Source of the DNA: Rhynchopus sp. YZ270_cl-10
Taxonomy: Eukaryota > Euglenozoa > Diplonemea > Diplonemida > Diplonemidae
Assembly (NCBI GenBank): GCA_964035575.1
Contig: OZ037838.1
Span: forward strand, 1,860,001-1,924,000
Direction: 5' to 3'
Length of the DNA: 64,000 nucleotides
Positions 9,962 through 20,448 of the stretch are shown here, piece by piece; within the stretch, counting starts at the first letter, position 1, and the number at the start of each line of letters is the position of its first letter. The position numbers and the translations under genes were made by a program. Under the pieces are notes generated by a model that was given only the letters and a program-made list of their open reading frames with translations, made no database searches and was not told the DNA's origin.

Positions 9962-12900
9962 GTGTGTACATTTTTGAAAAAAGCAGATACGGGGCTTCTT
10001 GAGGCTCAAAACTGCTCAAAACCGGGCGCAGCTGGATTTTTGGACATCTGAGGGTGGTATTTTCTGGTTTTGGTCATTTTTTAGCACTTTAATAGGAACA
10101 AAAACTCATTTTTTTCAATTTGTTTACCCCTTTTGACCCCCCCTACCCCCCCCACAACAGGTCCTGTCGGTCAACAAACTGCGAATGCTTTTTTGCCTGA
10201 AAGTGTCCAGTCCACTATCCATCTTTTTCAATTTCGATATATTTCTTTACAACGTGACCACAACACTACTGAACTTTGGTTCAATCATCCAACCCTTTAA
10301 AGCAAAGGAGCACCGTGCTCGGGTACCCCTTTATGTAACGCTCTGTCCAGTCTTTTTATTTTTGGAGTCAGACCAAAGGTATATTCTTTGCCACACTCAA
10401 TGGGGAAGTGTGCTGTCTGTGTTTCCTCCCGTTGGCCGGAGGGGTATGCAGGGACTATTTTGTGTTGTCCTCAGGGAGATAAACGTACCCTGCCCCTAAT
10501 GCTAGTTAAACCCTCGTGGGATTCAACCCGTTTGATCATGTGCCTTTTGTTATTATCAGGACAACTTTAAGTACTTTGTGGTTGGAAAATGATTCAAACG
10601 TCTGAGTGTTTTTATTCCCCCTTTATTGTGCACTCACCTCATTTCTGTACTTCAGGCGGGTTTTTTTCCTTTTTTTGACATCCATTTTCTGGGCGTTTTG
10701 AAGAGAAAGAAAAAAAACCTATGACATACGTAGCGTACCAACTGAACAAAAGACGAACTGGGGTGTTTTTTTAATTATTTTTCTTGTTTTCGCAGTAGCA
10801 TTTTTTCGGTTTTTATTCTGTGTGCACTTTTTTGTCGGTTCATCTAATCTTGCCCAAAATCGGAAACCTTTTCACATTTTGGCGTTTTTCCATATTAGTA
10901 CCCACCGTTCTTTAGAACAATATGATTCCAGAAATACACCACAATAAATTTTTGGCCCTTTTATAGGGCCTTTTCTTTTGGGATTTTTCTGGACAATAAT
11001 ATCGTCCAAAAATCACGGTATTTAGTTACACACTGTAGAAATGTGTCTAGAAGGTGGTGGATCGTTAATAAGCCGAGAAGTCTTCCAACAAGACTTCGTT
11101 GTCGTGATGAAGCATGAGTGGCTTTTATTGACACTGCCCTGGACGCGTCTACAATGAAGTGCCAACTGGGAACTGTTACGAACAAGAGGAATCCAACTGG
11201 TTCCATGTCATAAATCCTGTGTCAACTCTTCTGAATTAGTTATGAAAAGACGCTCGAACCCTCTGCCAAAACCAGTACCACATCTGGGACACTGCAGCTC
11301 TGATTCGTGTGCAAAGAACTGTTTTATGAATGTTTAATTTTGGTGTAATAAGTGATAGTGGTCTTAGCCAGCCATAGACATCTTGCCAACTTTACTTTTT
11401 TTGTTTTTTTTCTCTTATTTTGCATCCTCAAACCAATCCCTCTATTATTAGCACTATTTTTTCACGACATACAGTAAGCTTCAGCTTCAGGGTTTTCGAT
11501 CTGAATTGAGTCAGGATTTTTGGTCCATTCAGCCCTGACTCGACGATCTACTCTCTCCCTGATTTTGCGGGCTTAGGTTCATCTTACAGATTTTTCTGTT
11601 CTTTTTTTTTTTCTTTTTGAAAAATTTGGTCCAACGTGGCGCTGCTCCTCGCACGGCTTCTTTTTTTTTTCTTTTTTTTCTTTTTGTTGAATACAGTCGT
11701 GCACGAACCCATCACTGATTCTCATTACGTTTTCTACTTTCCCCTTCTCCTCCTTCTTTTTCCCCCTGCTGTTGTTCCCACCCCCTTGAACGCCTTACTG
11801 TGGCCGCTTTCCTGCTTTCCTTTTAAAGCACAATATATGTCCACTCTTGTGGGCTGCAAAATCCCACATTATTGTTTTTGCTATGTGTACCTGAGAGGTG
11901 TCCTAGTACAGTGTCAGTCGTTCCTGCCCTTTTTGCCTGCAAGAAGCAATGACTGTAGAACCGAATAACTAACGACACCCCTCATTTTTTTTTTTTCACT
12001 CCTTCTGCTCCTTCTTTCTCTCTCTTCCTTTTGGCGTGCGCAAAAGAACCTCGCAATCGTTGCCAACCTAACTGTTTTATTTTGTCCAGATGTATACCTC
12101 AGGCCTGATGTATTCCTCTGAAATGAATTAATCACAACATGGTTGGAGTCCAGGGCACGGTATGTACCAAAAATGTACGCTGTCAACGAGAGGGCTTTTG
12201 TGTTTCAAAGCTAAAATTAAAATTCTTTTGTGGGTGACTATGCCCTTACAGGAGGCTTAGGATCATCCATGCTTTTTTTTGGTCTCAAAGAGGTTTCCTC
12301 TTGACTGCCAGGTGGTCAGTGGGAGCGTATTGCAGTAATAAAAATATCACCACAGAATATTTATTACACACTTTTCGAACAAACATTTTTTTTAAAAACT
12401 TGGTTTTCACTCTCGTCACTATAGCGCTGTGTAGCATCCAAAAGCTTTTTATTTTTTCCTTTTCTTTCTCCCTATGCCTTTATGTGGCTAGGATTCATCA
12501 AAAAAGAACTTTTCAATATTTTTGTTGTGCTTTGGAACGTTCAGGTTTTTGAGGAACGCTTTTTTTTTTTGCGATAGTCTTTCTTTTACCATACCTAATG
12601 TACTGAATGTGATTAACGTTTGAATTCAAATGTTTGCGGATTCTGTCCGAGTTTTTTTGTCAAAAATAGTTTGCGGTTATGATTGGAGTGTTTCATTACC
12701 AGTAGCCCCTCTTTGTAAGATGTGCACAGTGTTTCTAAAAATTTTCAAACAATTTTTTTTGTCGTACACCAATACGATAATCTAAAAAGAATGAAATGAT
12801 ATTTTGGATCATGATGCATGAAAATTCTTCTAAAGGGGCGTTTTTGCAAGACATTTGGCAAAAATAAAATAAATGGTGTGAGTAAAAGTACATTTTAATT

Positions 12901-14063
12901 TTTCTTTTTATTTTATCTTTTCGCGTTTCCTGACTCCGCTTTTCATGTCCCTTTTATTCTCTTTTTTTTTCGCTGATTGCTTCATCCTTTTGGAGGTAAA
13001 CGGTTTGTGTATTAACGTGATGTGATTCTTTCGATTTTTTTTTTTAGGTGACTAAGCACGAGAGGCTTAGGTTCATCGAAGATTCTTATAACTTTTCTCT
13101 TCTTTTCTCTCGCTCTCTTGCCGCTCACCTAGCCCTTTTTTTTCAACACACGAACTGCTCGTTTTTTTCAACACTCTTCTGTCCTTTCTGTATGTACTAT
13201 TTCTATTTCAACACCATAATTTAAAAAAAACAATTGTTAACAGTTGTTAACAGTGGTTAACAGGGCTTCAGGGGGCGGGGGTGGACATTACCATTTTTTT
13301 TCGAAGTTTTTTCCCCCCTATTCCCAACCCGCGGAGTGTCAGCTGGGTGCCTGCGTCCCGGAGGCGTTTGCACTACTTTCAGCTTCGCTTTTTTACTGTA
13401 AGGGTGCACATGAGTGCCATCGTTTTGGAAAACTTAATTGCACCACCGCAAAATCACCAAAGCGACAAAATACAATACCAAAACTCTTACAGACTTTGGG
13501 ATTGATACACAATAGCAATAATAAAAAAATCTGTGTTTTTTCCAGTTTTTTTTTTTTGATAAAACAACTTGTAATGTTGTCAATTCTAAGAAGATTGGAG
13601 GCAGGCGCTGCAGGGCAAACAAAACGGATTGAAAAATACAGAAGCTCGCTTGTTTCTTTGAGTACTCAATTAACAACAACCGTACTTCAGTTTAACACAA
13701 TTTTTCTCACCTTTTTGTTTTCCGGCTTTGAGCGCACAAACAAAAGACCCGATCTTTTTTTACTCTATGTGCCTGCATCGAAGGTGTCCGCGTGTTAGCA
13801 AATTCACTTCTATTTTTTTTTGACGAATTATTTGTTTTACTTCTTCTGATGTCCAGCTTGTACCTTCTGTTCTGTCTGAGTGTGTCTACATTAATCATGT
13901 CGTTAAGGTGTCTAAGGTGGCTCAGCACGAGAGGCTAAAGGTTTCCTTCGAAACTATTTCTTTTCTTTTGCTTTGCTGTATTAGTGTAGACAACCCGAGG
14001 ATGGACTCCACTATATTTTTTACCCCCACTATCACAATGTGCTACACCAGCGCGGGGATATGT
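9962..14063. other. Long T-rich non-coding region
   Basis: About 4.1 kb of T-rich sequence without a credible gene. The open frames are Phe/Leu/Ser-rich translations of pyrimidine tracts. At 10130-10152 a CCCCCCTA junction followed by poly-C resembles the outer edge of the foldbacks. The segment 10575-10710 recurs at 37935-38085. Copies of the stem-loop motif CTAAGC...GCTTAG or parts of it occur near 11569, 12250, 13048 and 13908. GTTAACAG is repeated three times near 13236-13264. Confidence 0.55.
13048..13077 (+). repeat. Dispersed stem-loop motif, best copy
   Basis: GTGACTAAGC ACGAGAG GCTTAGGTTCATC can form a 6-bp stem (CTAAGC/GCTTAG) with the loop ACGAGAG. It follows a T tract. Similar copies lie at 55382-55408, 55711-55740 and 56637-56663, with weaker ones elsewhere. 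Function unknown. Confidence 0.55.
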
Positions 14064-14204
14064 CGTAAAAGGAACTATTCTGAGCTGTAACTATTTTGGG
14101 ACAGAAATATTCTGGGGCGGAACAAAACTGGGACACTTCGGATTTTTTGGGGTGTCCCAGTTAAACTGAGTTTTATTCCGGCCCAGAATAGTTCCTTTTT
14201 TACG
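14064..14204. mobile_element. 141-bp inverted-repeat element (MITE-like)
   Basis: CGTAAAAGGAACTATTCTG at the left is matched by CAGAATAGTTCCTTTTTTACG at the right, with an inner pair around TGGGACAC and GTGTCCCA. The whole unit can fold into one hairpin. No clear target duplication was found. Confidence 0.65.
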
Positions 14205-16334
14205 GTAAAGTCATATAGTGGAGGGGAACACATAAACCCTCTCGCACTTCTCAACCTTCTTTCCCCATCAATAATTTCACTCAAATATTTCACTAAAAAT
14301 AATATTGGATTATGTATTTTTGTCAGACTTTTGCGAACAAATGGTGTTACCGATCTGCTGTCGGGGACATGTCAACGACATGTCAAGGACATGTCAATAT
14401 AGGGGGGGGGTGTGTCATTTTCCCCTGTAAACCTTGTGTCAAGGACATGTCAAGGACCTGTCAATATGGGCCCTTTCGGGAACACCAACAAAGGGAAAAA
14501 AAATAACTTTTCATTTTATTTCCAATCCAATTTGAAGAAAAAAAAGTTGCCTTTTTGTCGCTCCGTTCATTGCCTCTTCATTTCCTCTCTCTCTCCCCCC
14601 TCCATTTTCCCGTCACCTTTTCTCTCCCCCCTATTAGCAGATTGGTCAGGGGAATTGATACATAGTGGAATTGCTAGTCGTAACGACTGGAGTGCTTCGC
14701 GATAGTAGTATTACTGCAGCCATGGTGTAATACAAGTCGTAAAGCAGTCCAGTCATGTGGGCTAGTAGCTCTGCTGGTAATGCCCCGTAGTCCGCTGTGA
14801 TAGGTTTCGAATTTACTACCTCTTTCATTGATCACATAAAGAAATATAATTTTTTCCCCCTTTGTCTTTTGAGGTGAAGCTCGCTTCGTATTACGTTTTC
14901 TCTTCATTTTTTTCTTCGAATTCTTCAAAATTTTATACAAATATTCAATTTTTGGGCCATCTATGAACGGAGAGAGATTTTTTTCAGTTCTGACGGGTTT
15001 TTTGTACTTTAGTGGTGGCTGAAATCAGCTATCCACAACAAGTTCAGGGGGGGATGTGAAGATTTATTTGGAGAAATGGCTTTGCCAAAAAAACACATTT
15101 CTTACAACCGTATAACTGGCAATATGTATTCTGTTGGTGTGTTATACTGGTACAATGTGGTCAGATCACTCTTCAGACCACCTGGAAAACGGCATCAAAA
15201 AAATTTCGCCTGCGGTGGGTAGCCCTTACTAGTAACCCACTTCAAGAACGTGTCTATTTCGGAAAATTGACCCCACCACAGCTCGGACGGAAACACATCC
15301 GAAAACGCAATTCCAGGTGTTTTTGGATGTGTACAGTAGCTCTCACAGGGCTGTTGCCTCACGGTGACGATCATAGATGGCCCAAATTTCAAACGCAAAA
15401 AAGAAAGAAAAGAAAAATGGTCAAAGGCTATTGACGTTGTTTTACGGAATAGTTGTGATTGTACAAAATGTGCAAACATGGGTCAACTTTTTCCAAAACA
15501 AAAAAACAAAAAAAGACAAAACAAGACCAAACGATAGTAGATATTTATCCGTGTCTACACTACAGCCAAGGCTGACTAATACTGAAAGGATTTTTGTTAT
15601 AAGTGCGTATTTTTACGAACCCTTCGTTTTCTCTGACTTTTTGTGTGATACCAATCAAGGCCATCGCCTCAAAAACAAAAAAAAAATCGAGGGTTTGTTT
15701 TTTCTCTTTCCCTTCTTTACACCCACTTTTCTTATCATTTACGTTTTGTGTTTTTTTTTCCCTCTTTTCATTGAAATACTGTTTTTTTGTGGTTCATCTT
15801 TGTCTCTTATGCAGCCAACCACATTTACTTTTTCTGTTAGCGTAGGTGACATGATACACACCGCTATGCCATGAGCTGGGGTGATACTTTTCCACAGGCA
15901 TATTGCTAACTTTGCCGGAAGTGGAAAAAAGCAAAACGGCGACACTTTTTTTTTTTTCCAGGCCGAAAAAAAATTTTCCCCCCGTTGAAAGCGGTCGTCG
16001 CGCGCTTCGCGCGCGCCTCCTTGCCAACCACAGAGGGTATTATATAGCCCCCCTAGCCCACCAAAAAGGTGGTTTTGTGTGAGGCAGTCATTTTTTCTGT
16101 GCGGAAAACTCAGCGAAAAATATTCTCGGCATTATGTGATGCACGGCCAACCTACACCACCCCAACCCTTCTCTGCGGGAAAGCCTCCCCTCCTCTGTGC
16201 CTTGGTAGCTTTCAGCCACTGGTGATCCGCAATCCGTAGTGGGTGTCCGCCTTCTTATCAGTAACCTTAGTAAATTTATAAAAGGAATGGTGGCTATGGA
16301 AAGATTAACCAAAGGTTAGTCAGGTAGCCAAAGG
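14205..16334. other. Non-coding region with dispersed repeats
   Basis: Near 14366-14475 there are repeated CATGTCAA(C/G)GACATGTCAA units followed by TATAGG or TATGGG. The same arrangement occurs at 5778-5800, 26478 and 36740. A GCGCGCTTCGCGCGC palindrome lies near 16000-16015. No gene is supported. Confidence 0.5.
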
Positions 16335-16465
16335 TTCCTGGCGAAGCCACGGTACGCAACATTTCAAAAATCGCGCTTAAAATTGCACTATTTTACAGCC
16401 AAACTATGTCATGGGAAGGGTGTGCAAGCTTGCGCCGCAGGCGCACGGTACGCTACTTTTATGAT
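16335..16465. repeat. Dispersed repeat matching the inside of the hAT element
   Basis: From CTGGCGAAGCCACGGTACGC to GCACGGTACGCTACTTT the segment matches about 6570-6700 inside the hAT element, with scattered differences. It may be a fragment of a related element. Confidence 0.65.
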
Positions 16466-16489
16466 TTTGCCATATCCTTTTTCTCAATA

Positions 16490-16665
16490 AATGACGGCAG
16501 GAAACGGCGTTTTGTCGCGTTGAAAACGCCGTTTTCTCGGGGGAAACGGCGCTTCGCCAATTTTGAAAACGGCGTTTTATTGAAAGGCAGAACGGCGAAA
16601 CGGCGTTTTCAAAAAAAAAAAAAATTGTAATTTTGGCCAAAAAGGCAAAACGGCGAAACGGCACT
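16490..16665. repeat. Cluster of AAACGGCGTTTT-type units
   Basis: At least eight copies of AACGGCG or its complement CGCCGTT, several as the palindromic form GAAAACGGCGTTTT, occur within 180 bp. Such dense short motifs resemble subterminal repeats of DNA transposons; that role is inferred. Confidence 0.6.
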
Positions 16666-16799
16666 TAGCAATATGCCTGCTTTTCCAGCGCACTTTTTTT
16701 TTTGTTGGAAAAATGGTGAACCTAAAACAGAGAGGCTTAGGGTTTGTCTTGATCAACTTCTCTTTTTTCCCAACCTTCCTGTATACACGCGTCAGCAAC

Positions 16800-17020
16800 C
16801 AATACAGGTAGTGTATTGAAATGATTCTGGGGGGGGGTAAGGGGTCTAATTTTAATTTCGTCGATTTTGAGAAAAATTTTGGCCAAAAATGGGCCCACGT
16901 ATAAGGAACCGGGCTCATATTTCTCAAAATTTAAGTGGTCAAAAAATTGTCCAATTTTCCGAAATGACCCCACCGCTGCACGGGCGGAGCCCAAAAATGC
17001 AAATAAGCCACTTTTTGGTT
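16800..17020. repeat. Dispersed repeat: unoccupied counterpart of the 20315-26780 insertion site
   Basis: This segment contains GGGCCCACG TATA AGGAACC (TATA at 16900-16903) without interruption. The inverted paralogue is split: its two sides are 20205-20314 and 26781-26880, each with TATA at the junction. It is a paralogous empty site for the 6.5-kb nested element. Confidence 0.8.
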
Positions 17021-17197
17021 TCATTGAAATGATGCGGCTGACACTGAGGAATTATGGTTTACGACGTCCCATTGAGGGGGCGAACCCTTTTTAATTTTTT
17101 GTTCTCTTGAAATGTGTAATTTCATGTTTTCGCGAAAAAAATACGAACTGATCCTACAAGGGTTGAAGGAAGGTGTGTGGAAAACAATAATAACAAG

Positions 17198-17677
17198 AAC
17201 AACTAATTGCTAAGAAAAAAAATGGGGTGTGCTGTGGATAACTCCGCGCGATTTTCGGAACCACCATAGCATCCTGGCGATTTTCTGGAGGTGCTGATGT
17301 GACGATGCCTGGTGCGATCGACGACGTGTTGTCGTCTGTGCATTATGTGTTCCTTCCGCACTGCTCTGATGACGACGACGATGCGTGGGAGCCTGTGGAC
17401 GACTACGAGCTGGAACATGCCGAGGCCGCCCGAGCGAATGGTTATCGAGCCTGCCGAGACTACGTCCAATAACGCGATCGAGCAGATGGTGCTGGACGAA
17501 GAGGACAGCCCCACTGTTTGAACGTTTCAGATGCAGGCATCCCAGTGGGGCCAGCGTACGAAGAGCGTTTTAGCATACCTGCAGAAGAGCAGAATGCTGG
17601 CGTGTTGTAGATTATATTTTTTTCAGAGTGGAGTTCCACAGCACACCCGGTTTTTTTTCCGATAGCAATTACTTGTT
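17198..17677. mobile_element. T-type MITE copy 1, upstream of propeller gene 1
   Basis: The ends are AACAACTAATTGCTA-type and the complementary TAGCAATTACTTGTT. Each is followed inward by a GGGGTGTGCTGTGG-type sequence or its complement. The middle (about 17300-17520) is GC-rich and looks like decayed coding sequence (Asp/Glu-rich, broken by a stop). An inverted relative lies at 19666-20093, on the other side of gene 1. Confidence 0.72.
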
Positions 17678-18130
17678 TCCCCTCTTTTTCTTTTCAGTGC
17701 CTGCGTCCGCTGATGTACGGTGAGACGTTTAGCACCTTTCCAACTTCTCTCTTTTCTATTTTTTTTTTATTTTTCTCCTCTCCCCTGCCCAGTGTCCCGC
17801 CCTCTCCTCAGCCCACTGCCTCTCTGCTCTCCTTCATGAAATATAACGGGAGATCCATCGAAACGATGCACACAAAATATAAAGAGTTTTTTTTTTCACT
17901 TGCATTTGATCACGTGGCTGTGAGGCTCTCGTATCGTTCGTTGAGGTATGAACGTTCATTACACCCATTCATCAGGGATACCGGGTGTACCCGGGTATCA
18001 TCCTATCATCATCCTATGGAATCTGCTTGTAGGAGTATTGCTCACGCAAGGATTTTTTCAAATTGCCCGCTTTGTGACAGAGTTGTTCAACGTAGTTAAC
18101 CACATCAAACACAACAGACCCAACAATATG
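17678..18130. other. 5' region of propeller gene 1
   Basis: T-rich at first; GTGCCTGCGTCCGC near 17699 recurs near 38192. Near the start codon the A/C-rich leader CACATCAAACACAACAGACC (18103-18122) recurs before genes 4 and 5 (type A leader). No TATA element could be assigned. Confidence 0.5.
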
Positions 18131-19294
18131 ATGGATGTGACCTTTGTGCTGGAAGAGTCAGGCGTGACTGCGACAGTGGAGGTGCCGTGCGAGGCGGACG
18201 TTGCAGCGGCAAAGGAGGTTGCGTGCACGGCGCTTGCTGTCTCGCCTGCGTCTGTCGAGATGCGCATCGGCACGCAGGTGCTGGAGGGGACGTGCCGTCT
18301 GCAGGACACTGCGTTTGATGCAGGGGTGCAGGTTGTGCTTGCCCGCCCTCGCTTTGCCAACATCAAGTGTCCTGCTGCGCACAGTGTGCCGCAAGATTTG
18401 TGTAACTTCTCGTTGTCTCCTTGTGGATCGCTCTGTCTCTATTTCCACTTGAAATATTTCAATCCCAGTGGTGGTATCGGCAGTACCGGTGTCGGCTTTG
18501 ACACAGAAACCTTCGAGACTGCCTTCACGTTTGAAATCGAATTCGGTGGGCTTGGTCCAGCTGCCATCTCACGGTGCAAGACACACTGCTACATGGCGTT
18601 CAGGCGTTGTCTTGCCAAGGTTGCGCTTCCGGGTGGGGAGGTGCTCTGCAAAGTCGACGGCCTCTCGGCGTCGGTGTTCGCGTGTGGCGGTGTTGTTGTC
18701 TCCCAAGGCAAAGACGGCGTCTCTGTGTATGACGAAGACCTGACGTTGCTCCGCACTCTCTCGCACGTAGGGTGCAACGAGGGGAACGACGTGGCAGTGT
18801 CGGACTGTGGTGGGTGGGTGATCACCCACTCCAATACGGAGCAGAACGCACGTCTGTGGGATGTGAACACAGGTGAAGCTGTGGCATGTGTGCCTGCGGA
18901 TGGGAGGCAGGTGGCGCTTTCACGGTCTGCCTCTGTCTTTGCTGCGGTGCGCAATGCCAAGGTGCAGCTCTACGACTGGAGTGGTGCGGCTCTTGGCAGC
19001 TTTGAAAAGGAGGAGTCTCGCGTCTTTTCCGTGCAGTTCACTCCGTGTGGGAAGTACGTCGTTGTTGGCTTTGAGAGTGGTGACTTTGATCTGGATTCTG
19101 AAGAGCACACCCTACACCAGTATGATGTGGCGACCATGTCCTGTGTGCATGTGATACCAAATTCCTACCAAGCGTTTGCGATATCGCCGTGTTCACGTGT
19201 GGTTTTGTTTGAGTCAGGAGAAAGTGACGACCTTGTGTCACAGCATCTGTACCCCTACTTGAGTGATGTTTCGGATGAAAACAGAGAAGAGTAG
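18131..19294 (+). CDS. Ubiquitin-like/WD40-like propeller protein, family member 1
   Basis: 387 residues. Residues 1-75 resemble a ubiquitin-like beta-grasp: MDVTFVLEESG aligns with the first strands, and VLEGTCRLQDTAFDAGVQVV with ubiquitin's [20 protein letters not shown] region. There is no Gly-Gly tail, so it should be an integral domain. From about residue 95, seven WD40-like blades follow, marked by LSPCGSL, AISRCK, VFACGGVVVSQ with VSVYDEDLTLL, VSDCGGWV with ARLWDVNTG, LSRSASVF with VQLYDWSG, FTPCGKYVV with LHQYDVATMSC, and ISPCSRVV. A binding-scaffold role is inferred. The start MDVT is conserved in all copies; another ATG lies just before it. Type A leader, but body and C-terminus (ESGESDDLVSQHLYPYL) match member 6. 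T-type MITEs flank the gene in inverted orientation. Confidence 0.88.
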   Translation: MDVTFVLEESGVTATVEVPCEADVAAAKEVACTALAVSPASVEMRIGTQVLEGTCRLQDTAFDAGVQVVLARPRFANIKCPAAHSVPQDLCNFSLSPCGSLCLYFHLKYFNPSGGIGSTGVGFDTETFETAFTFEIEFGGLGPAAISRCKTHCYMAFRRCLAKVALPGGEVLCKVDGLSASVFACGGVVVSQGKDGVSVYDEDLTLLRTLSHVGCNEGNDVAVSDCGGWVITHSNTEQNARLWDVNTGEAVACVPADGRQVALSRSASVFAAVRNAKVQLYDWSGAALGSFEKEESRVFSVQFTPCGKYVVVGFESGDFDLDSEEHTLHQYDVATMSCVHVIPNSYQAFAISPCSRVVLFESGESDDLVSQHLYPYLSDVSDENREE

Positions 19295-19445
19295 CCCTGA
19301 TGAGCACAACAGCGTGCAGCTCTATGATTGTAGCAGTGCGGCTCTCAGCAGCTTTTAGTAAGCATGGTCATATCAGTGTGTTGCTATCGTGCGTTGCATC
19401 AGTATTTGCGTTGCACCCTCGACCTACTAGCCTATGAGGGAATTC
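19295..19445 (+). pseudogene. Propeller-gene relic in the 3' region of member 1
   Basis: In frame after the stop, codons for VQLYDCSSAALSSF can be read, then a stop. This corresponds to blade 5 of the family. It is followed by the block GTTGCTATCGTGCGTTGCAT...GACCTACTAGCC, which recurs after members 2, 5 and 6. Confidence 0.6.
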
Positions 19446-19665
19446 ATTTTTAGTAAACACGTTGTATTTGACAAAATGCTCGAGACCCTTGTGAAATGTC
19501 GCGCGTTCTGCGTATCCACCTCCCCGCTTGTTTTCCCCCTCTCTTTTCCCCTTTGTGCTCCACAACATTTTCTGTACTTCAGGCAAAACACATTCAAACC
19601 GTAAATCTGCGTATTTACCGTTATCAAGTCGAGAACAGAAAAGAAAAGAAAAGAAAAGAAGAAAA
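19446..19665. other. Spacer with AAAAG repeats
   Basis: No gene seen; AAAAG units near 19635-19660 precede the next MITE. Confidence 0.45.
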
Positions 19666-20093
19666 AACAAGTAATTGCTATCAGAAAAAAAACGGGGTGT
19701 GCTGTGGTTATGGGGGGACCCACACTCTTGAACACTGGCCTGTAGAAATAATCTACACTCTGCTCTTCTGCAGGTATGCGAAAACACTGCCAGAACCACT
19801 GGGACGCCTGCACTTGAAACGTTCAAGAACGGGGGCTGTCATCCTCAGACCCCTCTTCGTCCAGCACCATTTGCTCGATCGATGGTCGGCGTGTTCCAGC
19901 TCGTTGTCGTAGCCTCCCACTCATCGTCGTTGCCGGAGGAGGAGTGCGCAAGGAACACAGACGACTAATTGTGGTCGATCACACCATGCGCATCAGCACC
20001 ACCCAGCAAAGCGCCAGGCTGCTATGTTGGTTTCAAAAACCGCGCGGAGTTTCCCACAGCACACCTCGTTTTTTTTCTTAGCAATTCCTTGTT
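19666..20093. mobile_element. T-type MITE copy 2, inverted relative to copy 1
   Basis: Begins AACAAGTAATTGCTATC and ends TAGCAATTCCTTGTT. The interior is the reverse complement of 17198-17677 with substitutions and small indels. With copy 1 it brackets propeller gene 1. Confidence 0.72.
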
Positions 20094-20448
20094 TTATTGT
20101 TGTTGTTGTTGCAACACACCTTCCTTCAACCCTTGTAGCATCGGTTGTCATTTTTTTCTAGAAAACTTGAAATTACACATTTCAAGAGAACAAATTAAAA
20201 AGGGACCTTATTTGCATTTTTGGGCTCCGCCCGTGCAGTGGTGGGGCCAATCTCGAAAATTGGACAATTTTTTGACCACTTAAATTTTGAGAAATATGAG
20301 CCCGGTTCCTTATACCATACATATTAGGTACGTACGTAATACGCGGCTTTTTAATTAAAATAATAAAATACGTAGTACGTAAAAATAATACTACGTACGT
20401 AGCAAGATTAGCCGCAAAATACGCGCAAAATACGTAGTAAATAAAGTA

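Noticed and set aside
9326..10148. Fourth full TAGGGG foldback
   Set aside because: TAGGGGG at 9336 and CCCCCTA at 10144 do not continue as inverted repeats and the left side lacks poly-C.
13048..13077. tRNA gene or tRNA-derived SINE at the stem-loop motif
   Set aside because: GGTTCATC only weakly resembles a B box and no cloverleaf could be drawn.
17948..18130. N-terminal extension of propeller gene 1 with a hydrophobic segment
   Set aside because: Not conserved upstream of other members; MDVT is the shared start and the region fits a 5' UTR.
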